Below are positions 48,401-57,954 of a stretch of 64,000 nucleotides of DNA, piece after piece. The DNA comes from CAZEVY01 sp964515555 (GTDB lineage Bacteria > Acidobacteriota > Terriglobia > Bryobacterales > Bryobacteraceae): contig CAZEVY010000005.1 in NCBI GenBank assembly GCA_964515555.1, positions 58,067 through 122,066 on the forward strand, in the 5' to 3' direction. Made by a program: the position numbers and the translations under genes. Position 1 is the first letter of the stretch. Every line of letters starts with the position of its first letter. The notes beneath the pieces are model-generated. The model was not told the DNA's origin and did not search any database. It saw nothing but the letters and a program-made list of their open reading frames with translations.

Positions 48401-49339
48401 CTACCGTCTGCCGCGACGGTGCCCGCCGCCGCGATAGTAAATCGGCCGGGAATACAGGAAAAAGCTCCCGCCATACCAGCTCGGGCCGTACCAATACGGA
48501 TAATGCGGTCCGAAATAGTCGTAATAGTAGTAATGCGGCGTGTACACGCGACGCTGGAGCGTCGGCCGGGACGCTTGCCGGGGCTCGTAGTCCTCCTGCC
48601 GGACGGACTGGAAGGCGTGACGGGAGGTCTCGGTCGAAATGGTCAGCGGCGCCTCGGTGCGGAACGTCAATGTCGCCTCGGGGTGTACGACTGTCTGATT
48701 GCCGCGCGTGAACAGTACCCCGATCGCCGACGCCGCGCCTCCCGCGATCGCGCCCATGCCTGCCCCGAACCCTCCGTCGGCGGCCGCGCCCACAGCCGCG
48801 CCCAGACCCGCCGTGGTGCCGATGGCGGTCGCGTCGCGGCCCATCGAGGTTCCGCCGGCGTATTGCACGAGCTGCGTGCGCACGGGAAGCTGGCGCCCGT
48901 CGACGAAGCTGATGTCGGTCAGCTCGAGGCCGAGCTTCGACGTGCCGCGAATCCGCCCTGCCTTGACGGCGTCGGTGACACGTCCGGCGACCGTCTGGCC
49001 GCGGCGCGCGACGACGTAGCCGTCCACCACCAGCGGCTGCGAGAGGGTCGCGCTGAATTGGTCGCCGGCGCGGTTGTGGTCGCTCGAAAGGGTCTCGTTG
49101 ACGCGCACCGTGATCCACGTGCCCGCCGACAGCACGAGCGGCGAGGGCGCGGCGCCGGAAGGCGCCAGCGCGATGTTGCCGGAAGGCATCGCCTGCGCAG
49201 CGTCGGCGCGAGGCGCCGCCTGTGCCGCGTCGTCAGGGCGTCGCCCATTGGGCTCGCCGAACTTACGCCATCCGCCGGTCTCCTGCGCGAACGTCAGCGC
49301 GGAGAAGGCGGCAAGGACCACGAGCGGGAATGGTCTCAT
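48401..49339 (-). CDS. Exported protein with a glycine zipper and a Tyr-rich tail
   Basis: The 312-residue protein has a signal peptide (MRPFPLVVLAAFSALTFAQ) and a beta-rich core (GTWITVRVNETLSSDHNRAGD, VDGYVVARRGQTVAGRVTDA). A glycine-rich zipper follows near 190-225 (GLGAAVGAAADGGFGAGMGAIAGG) and could insert in a membrane. The tail is rich in Tyr, Pro, His and Arg. Such tails are sometimes surface- or RNA-binding, but there is no clear precedent. ATG 49339 is set by GGAGG with a 6-nt spacer; a longer N-terminus to 49390 would not give a signal at the front. Confidence 0.72.
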   Translation of the reverse strand: MRPFPLVVLAAFSALTFAQETGGWRKFGEPNGRRPDDAAQAAPRADAAQAMPSGNIALAPSGAAPSPLVLSAGTWITVRVNETLSSDHNRAGDQFSATLSQPLVVDGYVVARRGQTVAGRVTDAVKAGRIRGTSKLGLELTDISFVDGRQLPVRTQLVQYAGGTSMGRDATAIGTTAGLGAAVGAAADGGFGAGMGAIAGGAASAIGVLFTRGNQTVVHPEATLTFRTEAPLTISTETSRHAFQSVRQEDYEPRQASRPTLQRRVYTPHYYYYDYFGPHYPYWYGPSWYGGSFFLYSRPIYYRGGGHRRGRR

Positions 49340-49488
49340 GATGAACCTCCTGGTGCACACACACGAGTGCATTTTTGTTTCCAGCCGCAAGTGATTGAGA
49401 ATCGGACCGATCGGCGGGCGGTGAGTGGCCGAAGCGGAACACCGTGGTGGATTTCGGCCAGGCGCGGCCCATCAAATCGCGGCCCCAC

Positions 49489-49494
49489 TACAAT
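49489..49494 (+). promoter_or_regulatory. -10 box TACAAT, leaderless-type
   Basis: TACAAT ends 8 nt before ATG 49503, with no ribosome-binding site in between. Confidence 0.6.
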
Positions 49495-49502
49495 GAAGGC
49501 TC

Positions 49503-51590
49503 ATGCCCAACCGACTCGCCCGCGAGAAGAGCCCGTACCTGCTCCAGCACGCCAACAATCCCGTCGACTGGTACGCCTGGGGCGAGGACGCCTTCGAGAA
49601 ATCCCGAAGCGAGGACAAGCCCATCTTCCTCTCCATCGGCTACTCCACCTGCCACTGGTGCCACGTCATGGAGCGCGAGTCGTTCGAGTCCGAGGAAATC
49701 GCGGCGCTCCTCAATCGCCACTTCGTACCCGTCAAACTCGACCGCGAGGAGCGCCCCGACGTGGACCGCATCTACATGACCTTCGTCCAGGCCACCACGG
49801 GCGGCGGCGGCTGGCCGATGTCGGTATGGCTGACGCCCGACCGGAAGCCGTTCTTCGGCGGCACGTATTTTCCTCCCGATAACCGCTACGGCCGCCCCGG
49901 CTTCCGCGCGATTCTCGAGCACATCGCGCAAGCATGGCTCAGCGACCGCCCGCGCATCGCGCAGTCGGGCGCCGAAATCGTCGCGCAACTGGAGCGGCAG
50001 TCGGCGGTGAAGCCGGGCGTATCGAACTGGCTCGACGACTCGGTGTGCGAGTCGGCCTTCCAGATCTTCCGGCGCACCTTCGATTCGCAACTCGGCGGTT
50101 TCGGAGGCGCGCCGAAGTTTCCGCGCCCGGTGGTGCACAACTTCCTGCTGCGCCACTGGAAGCGGACCGCCAATCGCGAAGCGCTCGACATGGTGCTCGT
50201 GACCCTGCGCGAAATGGCGCGCGGCGGCATGTACGACCAGGTGGGCGGCGGCTTCCATCGCTATTCGGTCGACGAGCGCTGGTTCGTGCCGCACTTCGAG
50301 AAGATGCTCTACGACCAGGCGCAACTGGTGGTGTCGTACCTGGAGGCCTACCAGGCGACGGGCGACGAAACTCTGGCCGCGGTCGCGCGCGACGTCCTGG
50401 AGTACGTCCTGCGCGACATGACCCATCCGGAAGGCGCGTTCTATTCGGCCGAGGACGCCGACAGCGTGATCGACCCGGCCGATCCGCACCACAAGGGCGA
50501 AGGCGCGTTCTACGTGTGGACGCGCGCGGAGATCGATGCCGCCCTGGGCGCGCCGTCGGCCGAATGGTTCGCGTGGCGATGCGGAGTCGAGCCGGACGGG
50601 AATGTCCGGCAGGACCCTCACGAGGAATTCACGGGAAAGAACATTCTCTACGAGGCGCACAGCGTCGAGGAGACCGCCGCGCGATTCGGCGTCGATTTCG
50701 CCGATGTGCGCCTGGCGATGGCCTCGGCGAGGGCGAGACTCCTCGATGCGCGCGCGCGGCGGGTGCGGCCGCATCTCGACGACAAGGTTCTCACGGCCTG
50801 GAACGGGCTCATGATCTCGGCGTTTGCGCTGGGAGCGCGCGTGCTCGGCGAAGCGCGGTACGAAGCAGCGGCCCGGCGCGCGGCCGACTTCGTCCTCGCG
50901 CGGCTGTACGACGGCGGCCGCCTGCTGCGCCGGTTCCGCGACGGCGAGGCCGGAGTCCCTGCATTCCTCGACGACTACGCGTTTCTGGCGAACGGGCTGA
51001 TCGACCTTTACGAAACGTGCTTCGAGGCGCGGTATCTGGAGCAGGCGATCGCGCTCGCCGAGGCGATGCGTGAGCGCTTCGAGGACGCGCGCGACGGCGC
51101 ATTCTTCAGCAGCCCGGCGGGAGACGAGAGTCTCATCCTGCGGATGAAGGAAGACTACGATGGCGCGGAGCCTTCGGGAAACGCAATGGCGGGGCTGGCG
51201 CTGGCGCGGCTGGCGGCGATCACCGGCCGCGACGATTTCCGGCAGTCCCTGTCGCGGCTGTTCGAGGCGTTCGCGATGCGCATGCGGGCGGCGCCGGTGG
51301 GTGTGCCGCAGATGATCGTCGCCTGGATGCTGGCGACGGCGGCGCCGAAGCAGATTGTCATCGCCGGGGAGCGCGAGGCGGCGGACACGCGCGCGCTGCT
51401 GGCGGAGGTGCGCCGGAGGTTCCTTCCCAATGCGGTAGTGCTGCTGGCCGGCGACGCCGTACGGGTGTGGTCGCCGGCGATCGCGGCGATGCAACCGGTC
51501 GAGGGGCGCGCGGCGGCCTACGTGTGCGAGAACTTCGCGTGCAGGCTGCCGGTGACGGAAGTCGCGGGACTCATTGAATTGCTAGAATAG
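49503..51590 (+). CDS. Thioredoxin-domain protein of the YyaL/SPATA20 family
   Basis: The 695-residue protein has an N-terminal thioredoxin-like domain (DUF255) with LSIGYSTCHWCHVM (Cys50, Cys53), then an (alpha/alpha)6 glycosidase-like barrel of helices such as GGMYDQVGGGFHRYSVDERWFVPHFEKMLYDQA. The length is normal for the family. Members are widespread; a thiol-redox role is inferred, while the barrel has no confirmed substrate. No signal peptide is present. tpx follows after 6 nt with its own promoter. Confidence 0.9.
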   Translation: MPNRLAREKSPYLLQHANNPVDWYAWGEDAFEKSRSEDKPIFLSIGYSTCHWCHVMERESFESEEIAALLNRHFVPVKLDREERPDVDRIYMTFVQATTGGGGWPMSVWLTPDRKPFFGGTYFPPDNRYGRPGFRAILEHIAQAWLSDRPRIAQSGAEIVAQLERQSAVKPGVSNWLDDSVCESAFQIFRRTFDSQLGGFGGAPKFPRPVVHNFLLRHWKRTANREALDMVLVTLREMARGGMYDQVGGGFHRYSVDERWFVPHFEKMLYDQAQLVVSYLEAYQATGDETLAAVARDVLEYVLRDMTHPEGAFYSAEDADSVIDPADPHHKGEGAFYVWTRAEIDAALGAPSAEWFAWRCGVEPDGNVRQDPHEEFTGKNILYEAHSVEETAARFGVDFADVRLAMASARARLLDARARRVRPHLDDKVLTAWNGLMISAFALGARVLGEARYEAAARRAADFVLARLYDGGRLLRRFRDGEAGVPAFLDDYAFLANGLIDLYETCFEARYLEQAIALAEAMRERFEDARDGAFFSSPAGDESLILRMKEDYDGAEPSGNAMAGLALARLAAITGRDDFRQSLSRLFEAFAMRMRAAPVGVPQMIVAWMLATAAPKQIVIAGEREAADTRALLAEVRRRFLPNAVVLLAGDAVRVWSPAIAAMQPVEGRAAAYVCENFACRLPVTEVAGLIELLE
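51583..51588 (+). promoter_or_regulatory. -10 box TAGAAT for tpx, inside the yyaL-like stop
   Basis: TAGAAT ends 8 nt before ATG 51597. Its last base is the first base of the upstream gene's stop codon (TAG 51588-51590). Confidence 0.6.
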
Positions 51591-51596
51591 TCGGTT

Positions 51597-52124
51597 ATGG
51601 AAAGACCAGGTGCAACGACTCTGCGGGGCAATCCGCTGACTTTGATCGGACCGGAGCTGAAGGCGGGCGACGCCGCGCCGGATTTCGAGTGCGTCGACAA
51701 CGGCCTGCAAGCGGTAAAGCTGTCGTCGACCGGCGGCAGCGTGCGCGTCTTCAGCGTGGTCCCGTCGCTCGACACGCCGGTGTGCGACGCGCAGACCAAG
51801 CGATTCAACGAGGAAGCCGCCAAGCTCTCGGGCGTGGACATCTTCACGGTCAGCATGGACCTGCCGTTCGCGCAGAAGCGCTGGTGCGGGGCCTTCGGGG
51901 TGGAGCGGGTGAAGATGCTCTCGGATCACCGCACGGGCTCGTTCGGCTCGGCGTACGGGACGCTGATCAAGGAGCTGCGGATTCACAGCCGCGCGATCTT
52001 CGTGGTCGACGGGTCGAACAGGATTCGCCACGCCGAGTACGTCAAGGAAGTCGCCGACCATCCGAACTACGACGCCGCGCTCGGCGCGGTGCGTTCGCTG
52101 ACGGGGCAGGGAGCGGGCGCTTAG
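51597..52124 (+). CDS. tpx: Thiol peroxidase (atypical 2-Cys peroxiredoxin)
   Basis: The 175-residue enzyme reduces lipid and organic peroxides with thioredoxin. The peroxidatic Cys63 lies in SLDTPVCDAQT and the resolving Cys97 in KRWCGAFG, the Tpx-type spacing. GNPLTLIGPELKAGDAAPDF at the front is the family N-terminus. It follows a thioredoxin-fold gene, which suggests a shared redox theme, but its own leaderless-type promoter allows separate control. Confidence 0.96.
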   Translation: MERPGATTLRGNPLTLIGPELKAGDAAPDFECVDNGLQAVKLSSTGGSVRVFSVVPSLDTPVCDAQTKRFNEEAAKLSGVDIFTVSMDLPFAQKRWCGAFGVERVKMLSDHRTGSFGSAYGTLIKELRIHSRAIFVVDGSNRIRHAEYVKEVADHPNYDAALGAVRSLTGQGAGA

Positions 52125-52178
52125 GGCCAAAGGCGTTCACCGGCCGCGAAGTCCTGAACACCGCGGCGGCGGCGTGGA

Positions 52179-55100
52179 TTACTCGACGGCGATCGACGCG
52201 GGCACACTGCGTTGTCCGGAGATTTCGATAACCAACGGCGCTTCATTCTGCCTGGTGGCACCCACGGGCATCGTCGCGTTGATCTGGTACAGTCCCGCCA
52301 GTCCCGGCGTCAGCCCCGCGAACGCGGCCGCCGCCTCCACCCCACCAATGAAGACCCGCGGCCGCTCGCGTGTCACTCGCAGCGGCGATTCAGGCGCTCG
52401 CGCGCCGGCCGCCAGTGGCGGATCGACCGCTCCCAGCCCCGAGCAGTAGATGACCAGCGCATCGCCTGCACGCGCTGGAGAGTTCGGAGCGACCAGCCAC
52501 GAACTGCCGCCACGTGTCGCCACCACGATCGCGCGGCCCGCCGCCGTGAACGCCGCCGGCTGCGCGGGAGCCACCGCCACCAGAACCGGATCGGAGTATG
52601 CTCCCAGCCGTTGCCTGACAGCCACCTGGTGGATCGTATTCAGGTTCAGGTCGTAGTGCACGATGGCGTTGATCTGACCGGGGCCCGCGAACACCAGAGG
52701 CAGAAAACGCCCGTTCATAAGCACCCGCGAGCCGGCGAGTTCAGCCGGTAATGGCAACGTGGACGCGGAGTCCGTCAGTCCGTCGGTGAGGTTCTGGCCA
52801 TAAACCGAGATCATCGCGCCGGGGCCAAGCGGCTGATAGGAGACATTCGACGCCGCGCTCACCACCGAGTTTGGCGGCACGATGGGACGCTCCTGAGTCG
52901 TCCCAATGCCGGCCTGCACCTCGCGTTCGCCGGAGAGGTTGCGCGCGGGGTCGCGTGCCTCGGCTTTCAGGACCACTGACGAGCGCCTGCTGTCGCGATT
53001 GAGCCACGTACCGTGCCAGCGCCCGTCGCCGAGCGGCGTTAGGACGACGGGCTCGTCGCCATTGGAGAATGAGACCACCACCGTGCCGGTCGAGAGCGGG
53101 ATCCTGCAATCGTCCTTGACGTCGAGCGACAAGGCCGAGGGCGCGCCGGCTGGCGCCGTGGTCGCCTGCCCGACGGAAATGAACGACGGCACAAGGCGCG
53201 ACGGGGTACAGCCGTCGGCGCTGCGCGATTTGCCCGCGGCGACGGCAACGGCGGCCGAGACATTGAACTGCAACCGCAGCGTCGAAACCGTTCCGTCCGA
53301 AAACTGCATGGTCAGGTTGTCGCGATAGGTGCCGGGCTGAGTGAACGACGAAGGCTGCACCACGATGCGCGTGGGCTGCTGCGGGTCGACCGTCGCATCG
53401 CGAGGCAGGTGTTGGGCGCGCTGCACAGTGACGGTGCGAAACGCCAATGGCGCGCCCGCAACGTTGTAGAGCAATGCCTCGCTCGACCCTGCCGACAGCC
53501 CCCCGGCGGGAAACTCGAAGGTCAGCTCCTCGGGTTGGAACACCGACCCGGGGTTCGACCCGGCGGGCAACACGTCGAGCACCACGGTAAGAACCTGCGG
53601 CGAATTCGCCGCCTGTGGCGCGTTGACCGTCACGAGTCCGTAGTAACGGCCCGGCGCCAGGCCCACCTGGTTGATTCGCACACCTACGGTGGGGACGACG
53701 TTCGCAGCGTTGGTGCTCCCGGACGTAGTGGCGACCGAGAGCCAATTCCCGCCGCTGACGGTTGACGTGACGACGCTCCAGGGCATCACGCCATCGCCGA
53801 TGTTGAGGACGCCAAACTCCTGATTCGGCACCACACCGCCGCTCGCCACGGAAATGAACGACATTCCCGATTGCGAGAGCAGCACCGCGGTGTCGCGATC
53901 GCTGATCGTCATGGTGACCGGGATGGAGACGGTCTGCGCGCCCGCTCGCAGCACGATCGCTCCCGTGTAGGTGCCGGTGCCGAGCCTCGAAGGGTCGGCA
54001 CTGATGGTGAGGGCCTGTTGCGTGCGAGGAGTGACGGAGCCCTGTGCTGGAGTCGCGCCGAGCCACGTGCCGCCTGTGACCGTCGCCGTCTCGACGGTAA
54101 ACGGGAGCGTTCCGCCGCCGTTATTAGAAACGACAAGGATCTGGCTGCGCCTTCGCCCCGCGCGTGGGAACGGGAAGAGAAGGTTTTCCTTATCGGCGCG
54201 GAGGTCGGGAGGCAGCGGCTGACCGACGCTGAAAGTTACCGGGATTGTAGTCTGGCGAGGCGTTGCCTGCGGCGTCTCTATGACGATGCGCCCGCGGTGT
54301 TCACCCGGCTGGAGGGCGCCCGGGTCGGCAGTGACTTCCAGAATGCGCGGAGTTTCGGCGGCCCCCGACGGGTCGACCTCCAGCCACTGGCCCGAGTCCG
54401 TTTCGACCCGGGTACGAAACGGGACGGCGGGAACCGACGCGACGATAGGAAAGCGCTGCATGTTGGCTGGGGGTCCTGCGGATCGCCCGGAAAAGGACAG
54501 GCTGGACGGCGTGGGTTGCAATGCCGGCGGATCTACGAGGATCTTTCGAATTCGCGCCGCGCCCTGACCGAACCCTCCCACTCCGACATCTAGCACGTAA
54601 ATGTTGCCTGAAGAATCCGCTGCCAAGGCTCCCTGCCCAATGTTGTTTCCGTATACGGTCGAAATGATGCCATCGGGGCCTACGCGGCGCAAACCCAAAC
54701 CGGCCCCCGATACGATATACAGCGATCCAGCGATCATTCGGGCGGCGGTGGGATTGCCGATTAGGGCGTTGAGGGCCGGGCCGCCATCGCCAAACGGAGG
54801 AGAACCGATCTCTTGGCCGTTGCCGGCGATCGTCGTGATGGTGCCGTTCTGCGCAACCCGCCGGATTCGATTATTGCGGGAGTCAGCGATGAGCACACTG
54901 CCGTCCGAGTCCACGCTGACGCCCCTGGGAGCGTTGAGGGTCGCTGCTGTGGCAGGACCGCCGTCTCCCGAATAGCTTCCCAGGCCTGTTCCTGCAAAGG
55001 TCGAGATTATTCCCGCCGGCGAAACTCTGCGGATCTTGTTCCCATCGGCGATGTAAACGTTATTGTTGGCGTCGATGTCGATGGCGGCCAGGGAAGTGAA

Positions 55101-56537
55101 GGACGCCGCGAGCGCCGGTCCGCCGTCGCCCTCGGGGACTCCAGGCCCGAAGAAGCTCGCTGAGCTTCCGGTTTGCCGTCCGTTGCCGGCGAAGGTTTCG
55201 ATTGTCCCCGCCGGAGTCACCCGACGGACGACGAAGTTGGCGGGTTGTGTGAAATAGAGATTACCACCGCGATCAAAAGCCAGCGATACGAAGGGAAAGC
55301 CGTCGATGTTTAGACGGGCTTCAGTAGCGGATCCCCCGTCGCCACTGTATCCCGCCAGGCCGTTGCCGGCGACGGTCTCCAGGCGTCCCGACGTAGTGAT
55401 GCGGCGAATCCGATTGGTGTCTGAGAAATATACGTTACCGATGGTGTCAACAGCGGTTGTCAAAGGCGACCGCAAGTTGGCGCTGGAGGCGAAAACGCCG
55501 TCCGCGGAGAATCGGAAACCACCGTTGCCGGCGATCGTAGTGATGATGTTATTCGGGGTGATCCGGCGGACTCGATTCGCCTCGACATCGGAAAAAACGA
55601 TGTTGCCCGAGGAGTCAACCGCCATGTCATGGATACTGATTTCGGCGGCGCGGGCGGTTCCCCCGTCGCCCGAGTACCCCTGGGAGCCCGTACCGGCGAT
55701 CGTTGTACGCGTATCACCTGGGCCCAACCGAACAATGGAGCGACCCGTGCCGATCAGCAGGTTGCCGGCGGAATCGAAGCCAAGACTTGTTGCGGGGCTG
55801 AAGGAGGCGACGGTATTGATGCTTCCGCCAGTCACTTTGCGGATGCGGATGCCGTCCAAGATGAACAGGTCGCCCGCTGCGTCGATCTTGATGTTACTCG
55901 GATCGGCGATGGTGGCGCTGGTGGCAGGCCCGCCGTCCCCGGAGGATTGGCCGCTCTGGCCGTTACCCGCAACAGTGTCGATAACACCATTCGGTGAAAC
56001 CCGGCGGATGCGTTTGTCGCTCCTGTCGGCGATGTAGAGGTTGTCATTACGGTCAACGGCCAAACTAAAGGGATTGCGCAGACGCGCGCCTTTGGCGGGG
56101 CCTCCGTCGCCCAGCGGCGCGAAGCTGGTGCCTGGACCGCCGGCATAAGTCGTGACCACGCCCGCCCTATCGACCTTTCGAACAGCGTTCATGTGACCTA
56201 TGTAGAGGTTGCCCTTTGAGTCCAATGCGATGGGGACCGGAGTAAGCATCGCGGCCCGCGTGGCCGGGCCGCCGTCGCCGGAGTATCCGGGGAACCCGTT
56301 GCCGGCGACCAGGATCAACTGGCCCTCCGGGGAGATTCTGAAGACAGCGTTGTTGGAGAAATCGGCTACGAAGATGTTGCCGTTCGGGTCCACCCCGATT
56401 CCGTTCACCCTCCCCAGCGGCGCGGACAGTGCCGGCACGGGCGTTTGCGGGAAGAGCCAGTCCGTGCCGGCAATCGTCGTGATGAAGCCTTGAGCGTGTG
56501 CCGCAACGGTGGCGACACCCAGAATGAGTACACGCAT
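52179..56537 (-). CDS. Giant exported NHL-repeat protein with the Solibacter-type C-terminal domain
   Basis: The 1452-residue protein has a signal peptide (MRVLILGVATVAAHAQ). Residues 20-690 form NHL blades with a recurring AGNGxxGYSGDGGPAxxA motif (eight to nine copies). About 700-1170 holds three or more BACON/Ig-like beta-sandwich repeats (LLFPFPRAGRRRSQILVVSNNGG, GVVPNQEFGVLNIGDGVMPWSV). From about 1240 comes the C-terminal domain abundant in Solibacter and relatives: GAMISVYGQNL, FAGPGQINAIV, VIYCSGLGAVDPP. It is probably a surface protein for adhesion or polymer binding. ATG 56537 is used; an upstream TTG 56555 adds six residues. The 185 nt upstream (56538-56722) hold a TAGAAT box and no gene. 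Confidence 0.88.
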   Translation of the reverse strand: MRVLILGVATVAAHAQGFITTIAGTDWLFPQTPVPALSAPLGRVNGIGVDPNGNIFVADFSNNAVFRISPEGQLILVAGNGFPGYSGDGGPATRAAMLTPVPIALDSKGNLYIGHMNAVRKVDRAGVVTTYAGGPGTSFAPLGDGGPAKGARLRNPFSLAVDRNDNLYIADRSDKRIRRVSPNGVIDTVAGNGQSGQSSGDGGPATSATIADPSNIKIDAAGDLFILDGIRIRKVTGGSINTVASFSPATSLGFDSAGNLLIGTGRSIVRLGPGDTRTTIAGTGSQGYSGDGGTARAAEISIHDMAVDSSGNIVFSDVEANRVRRITPNNIITTIAGNGGFRFSADGVFASSANLRSPLTTAVDTIGNVYFSDTNRIRRITTSGRLETVAGNGLAGYSGDGGSATEARLNIDGFPFVSLAFDRGGNLYFTQPANFVVRRVTPAGTIETFAGNGRQTGSSASFFGPGVPEGDGGPALAASFTSLAAIDIDANNNVYIADGNKIRRVSPAGIISTFAGTGLGSYSGDGGPATAATLNAPRGVSVDSDGSVLIADSRNNRIRRVAQNGTITTIAGNGQEIGSPPFGDGGPALNALIGNPTAARMIAGSLYIVSGAGLGLRRVGPDGIISTVYGNNIGQGALAADSSGNIYVLDVGVGGFGQGAARIRKILVDPPALQPTPSSLSFSGRSAGPPANMQRFPIVASVPAVPFRTRVETDSGQWLEVDPSGAAETPRILEVTADPGALQPGEHRGRIVIETPQATPRQTTIPVTFSVGQPLPPDLRADKENLLFPFPRAGRRRSQILVVSNNGGGTLPFTVETATVTGGTWLGATPAQGSVTPRTQQALTISADPSRLGTGTYTGAIVLRAGAQTVSIPVTMTISDRDTAVLLSQSGMSFISVASGGVVPNQEFGVLNIGDGVMPWSVVTSTVSGGNWLSVATTSGSTNAANVVPTVGVRINQVGLAPGRYYGLVTVNAPQAANSPQVLTVVLDVLPAGSNPGSVFQPEELTFEFPAGGLSAGSSEALLYNVAGAPLAFRTVTVQRAQHLPRDATVDPQQPTRIVVQPSSFTQPGTYRDNLTMQFSDGTVSTLRLQFNVSAAVAVAAGKSRSADGCTPSRLVPSFISVGQATTAPAGAPSALSLDVKDDCRIPLSTGTVVVSFSNGDEPVVLTPLGDGRWHGTWLNRDSRRSSVVLKAEARDPARNLSGEREVQAGIGTTQERPIVPPNSVVSAASNVSYQPLGPGAMISVYGQNLTDGLTDSASTLPLPAELAGSRVLMNGRFLPLVFAGPGQINAIVHYDLNLNTIHQVAVRQRLGAYSDPVLVAVAPAQPAAFTAAGRAIVVATRGGSSWLVAPNSPARAGDALVIYCSGLGAVDPPLAAGARAPESPLRVTRERPRVFIGGVEAAAAFAGLTPGLAGLYQINATMPVGATRQNEAPLVIEISGQRSVPASIAVE

Positions 56538-56722
56538 ACGGATACGAGTCCTCAATTCTATTACGCAAGCTCAACGAAGGCGGATCTCGAACTCCAAGGA
56601 CGCTAGAGTTCAGACAAGGGAGGCAGTCGTGCCGTTCGCGATCAGACGGCGTACCGCAAACTGGATCGGAGCCCCTTCGAGTGCACCGCCGCGCGCCGTC
56701 CGGCCGCCAGTGGAAGCGTCCC

Positions 56723-57574
56723 TTACGCTGATTCCTCGAAGAAGGCGCCCATGCGGCGGAACTTCTCGTAGCGTTCGTCGACTAACTGAGTGGCCCCGCG
56801 CGCGCCGAGGTCGTCCAGCGCCATGCGCAGCGTCGCCGCCAGCGATGCGGCCGCGCCGTCGTAATCCTCGTGCGCGCCCTCGGGCGGCTCCTGGATGATT
56901 CCGTCGATGAGGCCGAGCTGGAGCAAATCCGCCGCTGTCAGCCGCAGCGCCGCCGCCGCGCGCTCGGCGAGCTTGGAATCGCGATAAATAATCGCCGCGC
57001 AGCTTTCCGGCGAAATCACGCTGTAAATCGCGTTCTCCATCATGTAAACGCGATTGCCGACTCCCAGCGCCAGCGCCCCGCCGCTCCCGCCTTCACCGAT
57101 CACGACCGTAATAATCGGGACGCCGAGCCGCGACATCTCGCGCAGGTTGACCGCGATCGCCTCCGCCTGGCCGCGCTCCTCGGCGTCGATTCCCGGGTAA
57201 GCGCCCGGCGTATCGAGCAGCGTCACCACGGGGCGGCCGAACTTCGCCGCCAGGCGCATCAGCCGCATCGCCTTGCGGTAGCCCTCGGGCTTCGGCATGC
57301 CGAAATTGCGGAACAGCTTCTGCTTGGTGTCGCGACCCTTCTGCTGGCCGATCACCACCACGGGCCGGCCGTCGAAGAAGCCGATCCCGCCCACGATGGC
57401 GGCGTCGTCGGCGTAGGAGCGGTCACCGTGCAGCTCCTGGAAGCCCGTGATCAGCCGCTGAATGTAGTCGAGCGAGTGCGGACGCTTGGGATGACGCGCG
57501 AGCTGGACGCGCAGCCATGCGGGGTGCGATTCGGCCGGTTGCGGATGCTCGGCCTGTAACGTGGGTGCAGCCAT
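56723..57574 (-). CDS. accA: Acetyl-CoA carboxylase carboxyltransferase alpha subunit, short N-terminus
   Basis: The 283-residue protein has the crotonase-fold core LARHPKRPHSLDYI, GRPVVVIGQQKGRDT, TPGAYPGIDAEERGQ and VIGEGGSGGALALG. It moves carboxyl from carboxybiotin to acetyl-CoA in fatty acid synthesis, with AccD. The E. coli protein is about 319 residues; about 40 of the N-terminal helical residues are missing here. ATG 57574 lies 14 nt after a TATCCT box, and there is no conserved upstream frame, so the short form is probably real. accD is not adjacent. Confidence 0.93.
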   Translation of the reverse strand: MAAPTLQAEHPQPAESHPAWLRVQLARHPKRPHSLDYIQRLITGFQELHGDRSYADDAAIVGGIGFFDGRPVVVIGQQKGRDTKQKLFRNFGMPKPEGYRKAMRLMRLAAKFGRPVVTLLDTPGAYPGIDAEERGQAEAIAVNLREMSRLGVPIITVVIGEGGSGGALALGVGNRVYMMENAIYSVISPESCAAIIYRDSKLAERAAAALRLTAADLLQLGLIDGIIQEPPEGAHEDYDGAAASLAATLRMALDDLGARGATQLVDERYEKFRRMGAFFEESA

Positions 57575-57596
57575 GTGGGGGAATCTTCAGGATACC

Positions 57597-57860
57597 TTAT
57601 CGCCACGTGGTTCTGGTCGGCGGCTGCGCCTCGCAGTCGCGCGACTCGGTGCGTCCGGGCGCGAGCAGCGCGCAAGCGTTCTCGGTCGCCGTGCGCAGCG
57701 CGGTCTCTTTGGTCGCGCCGGCGGCGACGCGGCATTCCGTGCGCCCCGCGAACTCCATGCACACCTCGACGCGGAAGCGCCGCTGGCCGAGCGTCGACCA
57801 GGCCAGCAGCGCGGCGAAGCCCAAGGTGGTGAGCACGACGATCCAGGTGACTTTCCGCAT
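57597..57860 (-). CDS. Small membrane-anchored protein
   Basis: The 87-residue protein starts MRKVTWIVVLTTLGFAALLAWSTLG, a single membrane helix, then a small periplasmic domain FRVEVCMEFAGRTECRVAAGATKETALRTATENACALLAPG with three cysteines. I do not recognise a family. ATG 57860 lies 11 nt after a TACACT box (57872-57877, minus strand). It ends 22 nt before accA. A link to fatty acid synthesis would be guesswork. Confidence 0.6.
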   Translation of the reverse strand: MRKVTWIVVLTTLGFAALLAWSTLGQRRFRVEVCMEFAGRTECRVAAGATKETALRTATENACALLAPGRTESRDCEAQPPTRTTWR

Positions 57861-57940
57861 CGGATCACTTGAGTGTACTTGGCCCGGAATCGGAACGCAC
57901 CCGGCGACGGCGCGGCGCCGCCATCGCCCCGCAATCGGGC

Positions 57941-57946
57941 TATGCT
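57941..57946 (+). promoter_or_regulatory. -10 box TATGCT, leaderless-type
   Basis: TATGCT ends 8 nt before ATG 57955. Confidence 0.55.
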
Positions 57947-57954
57947 GTAGGCAG

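Noticed and set aside
49488..51494. A 668-residue minus-strand frame
   Set aside because: Antisense shadow of the thioredoxin-domain protein, with no conserved motif.
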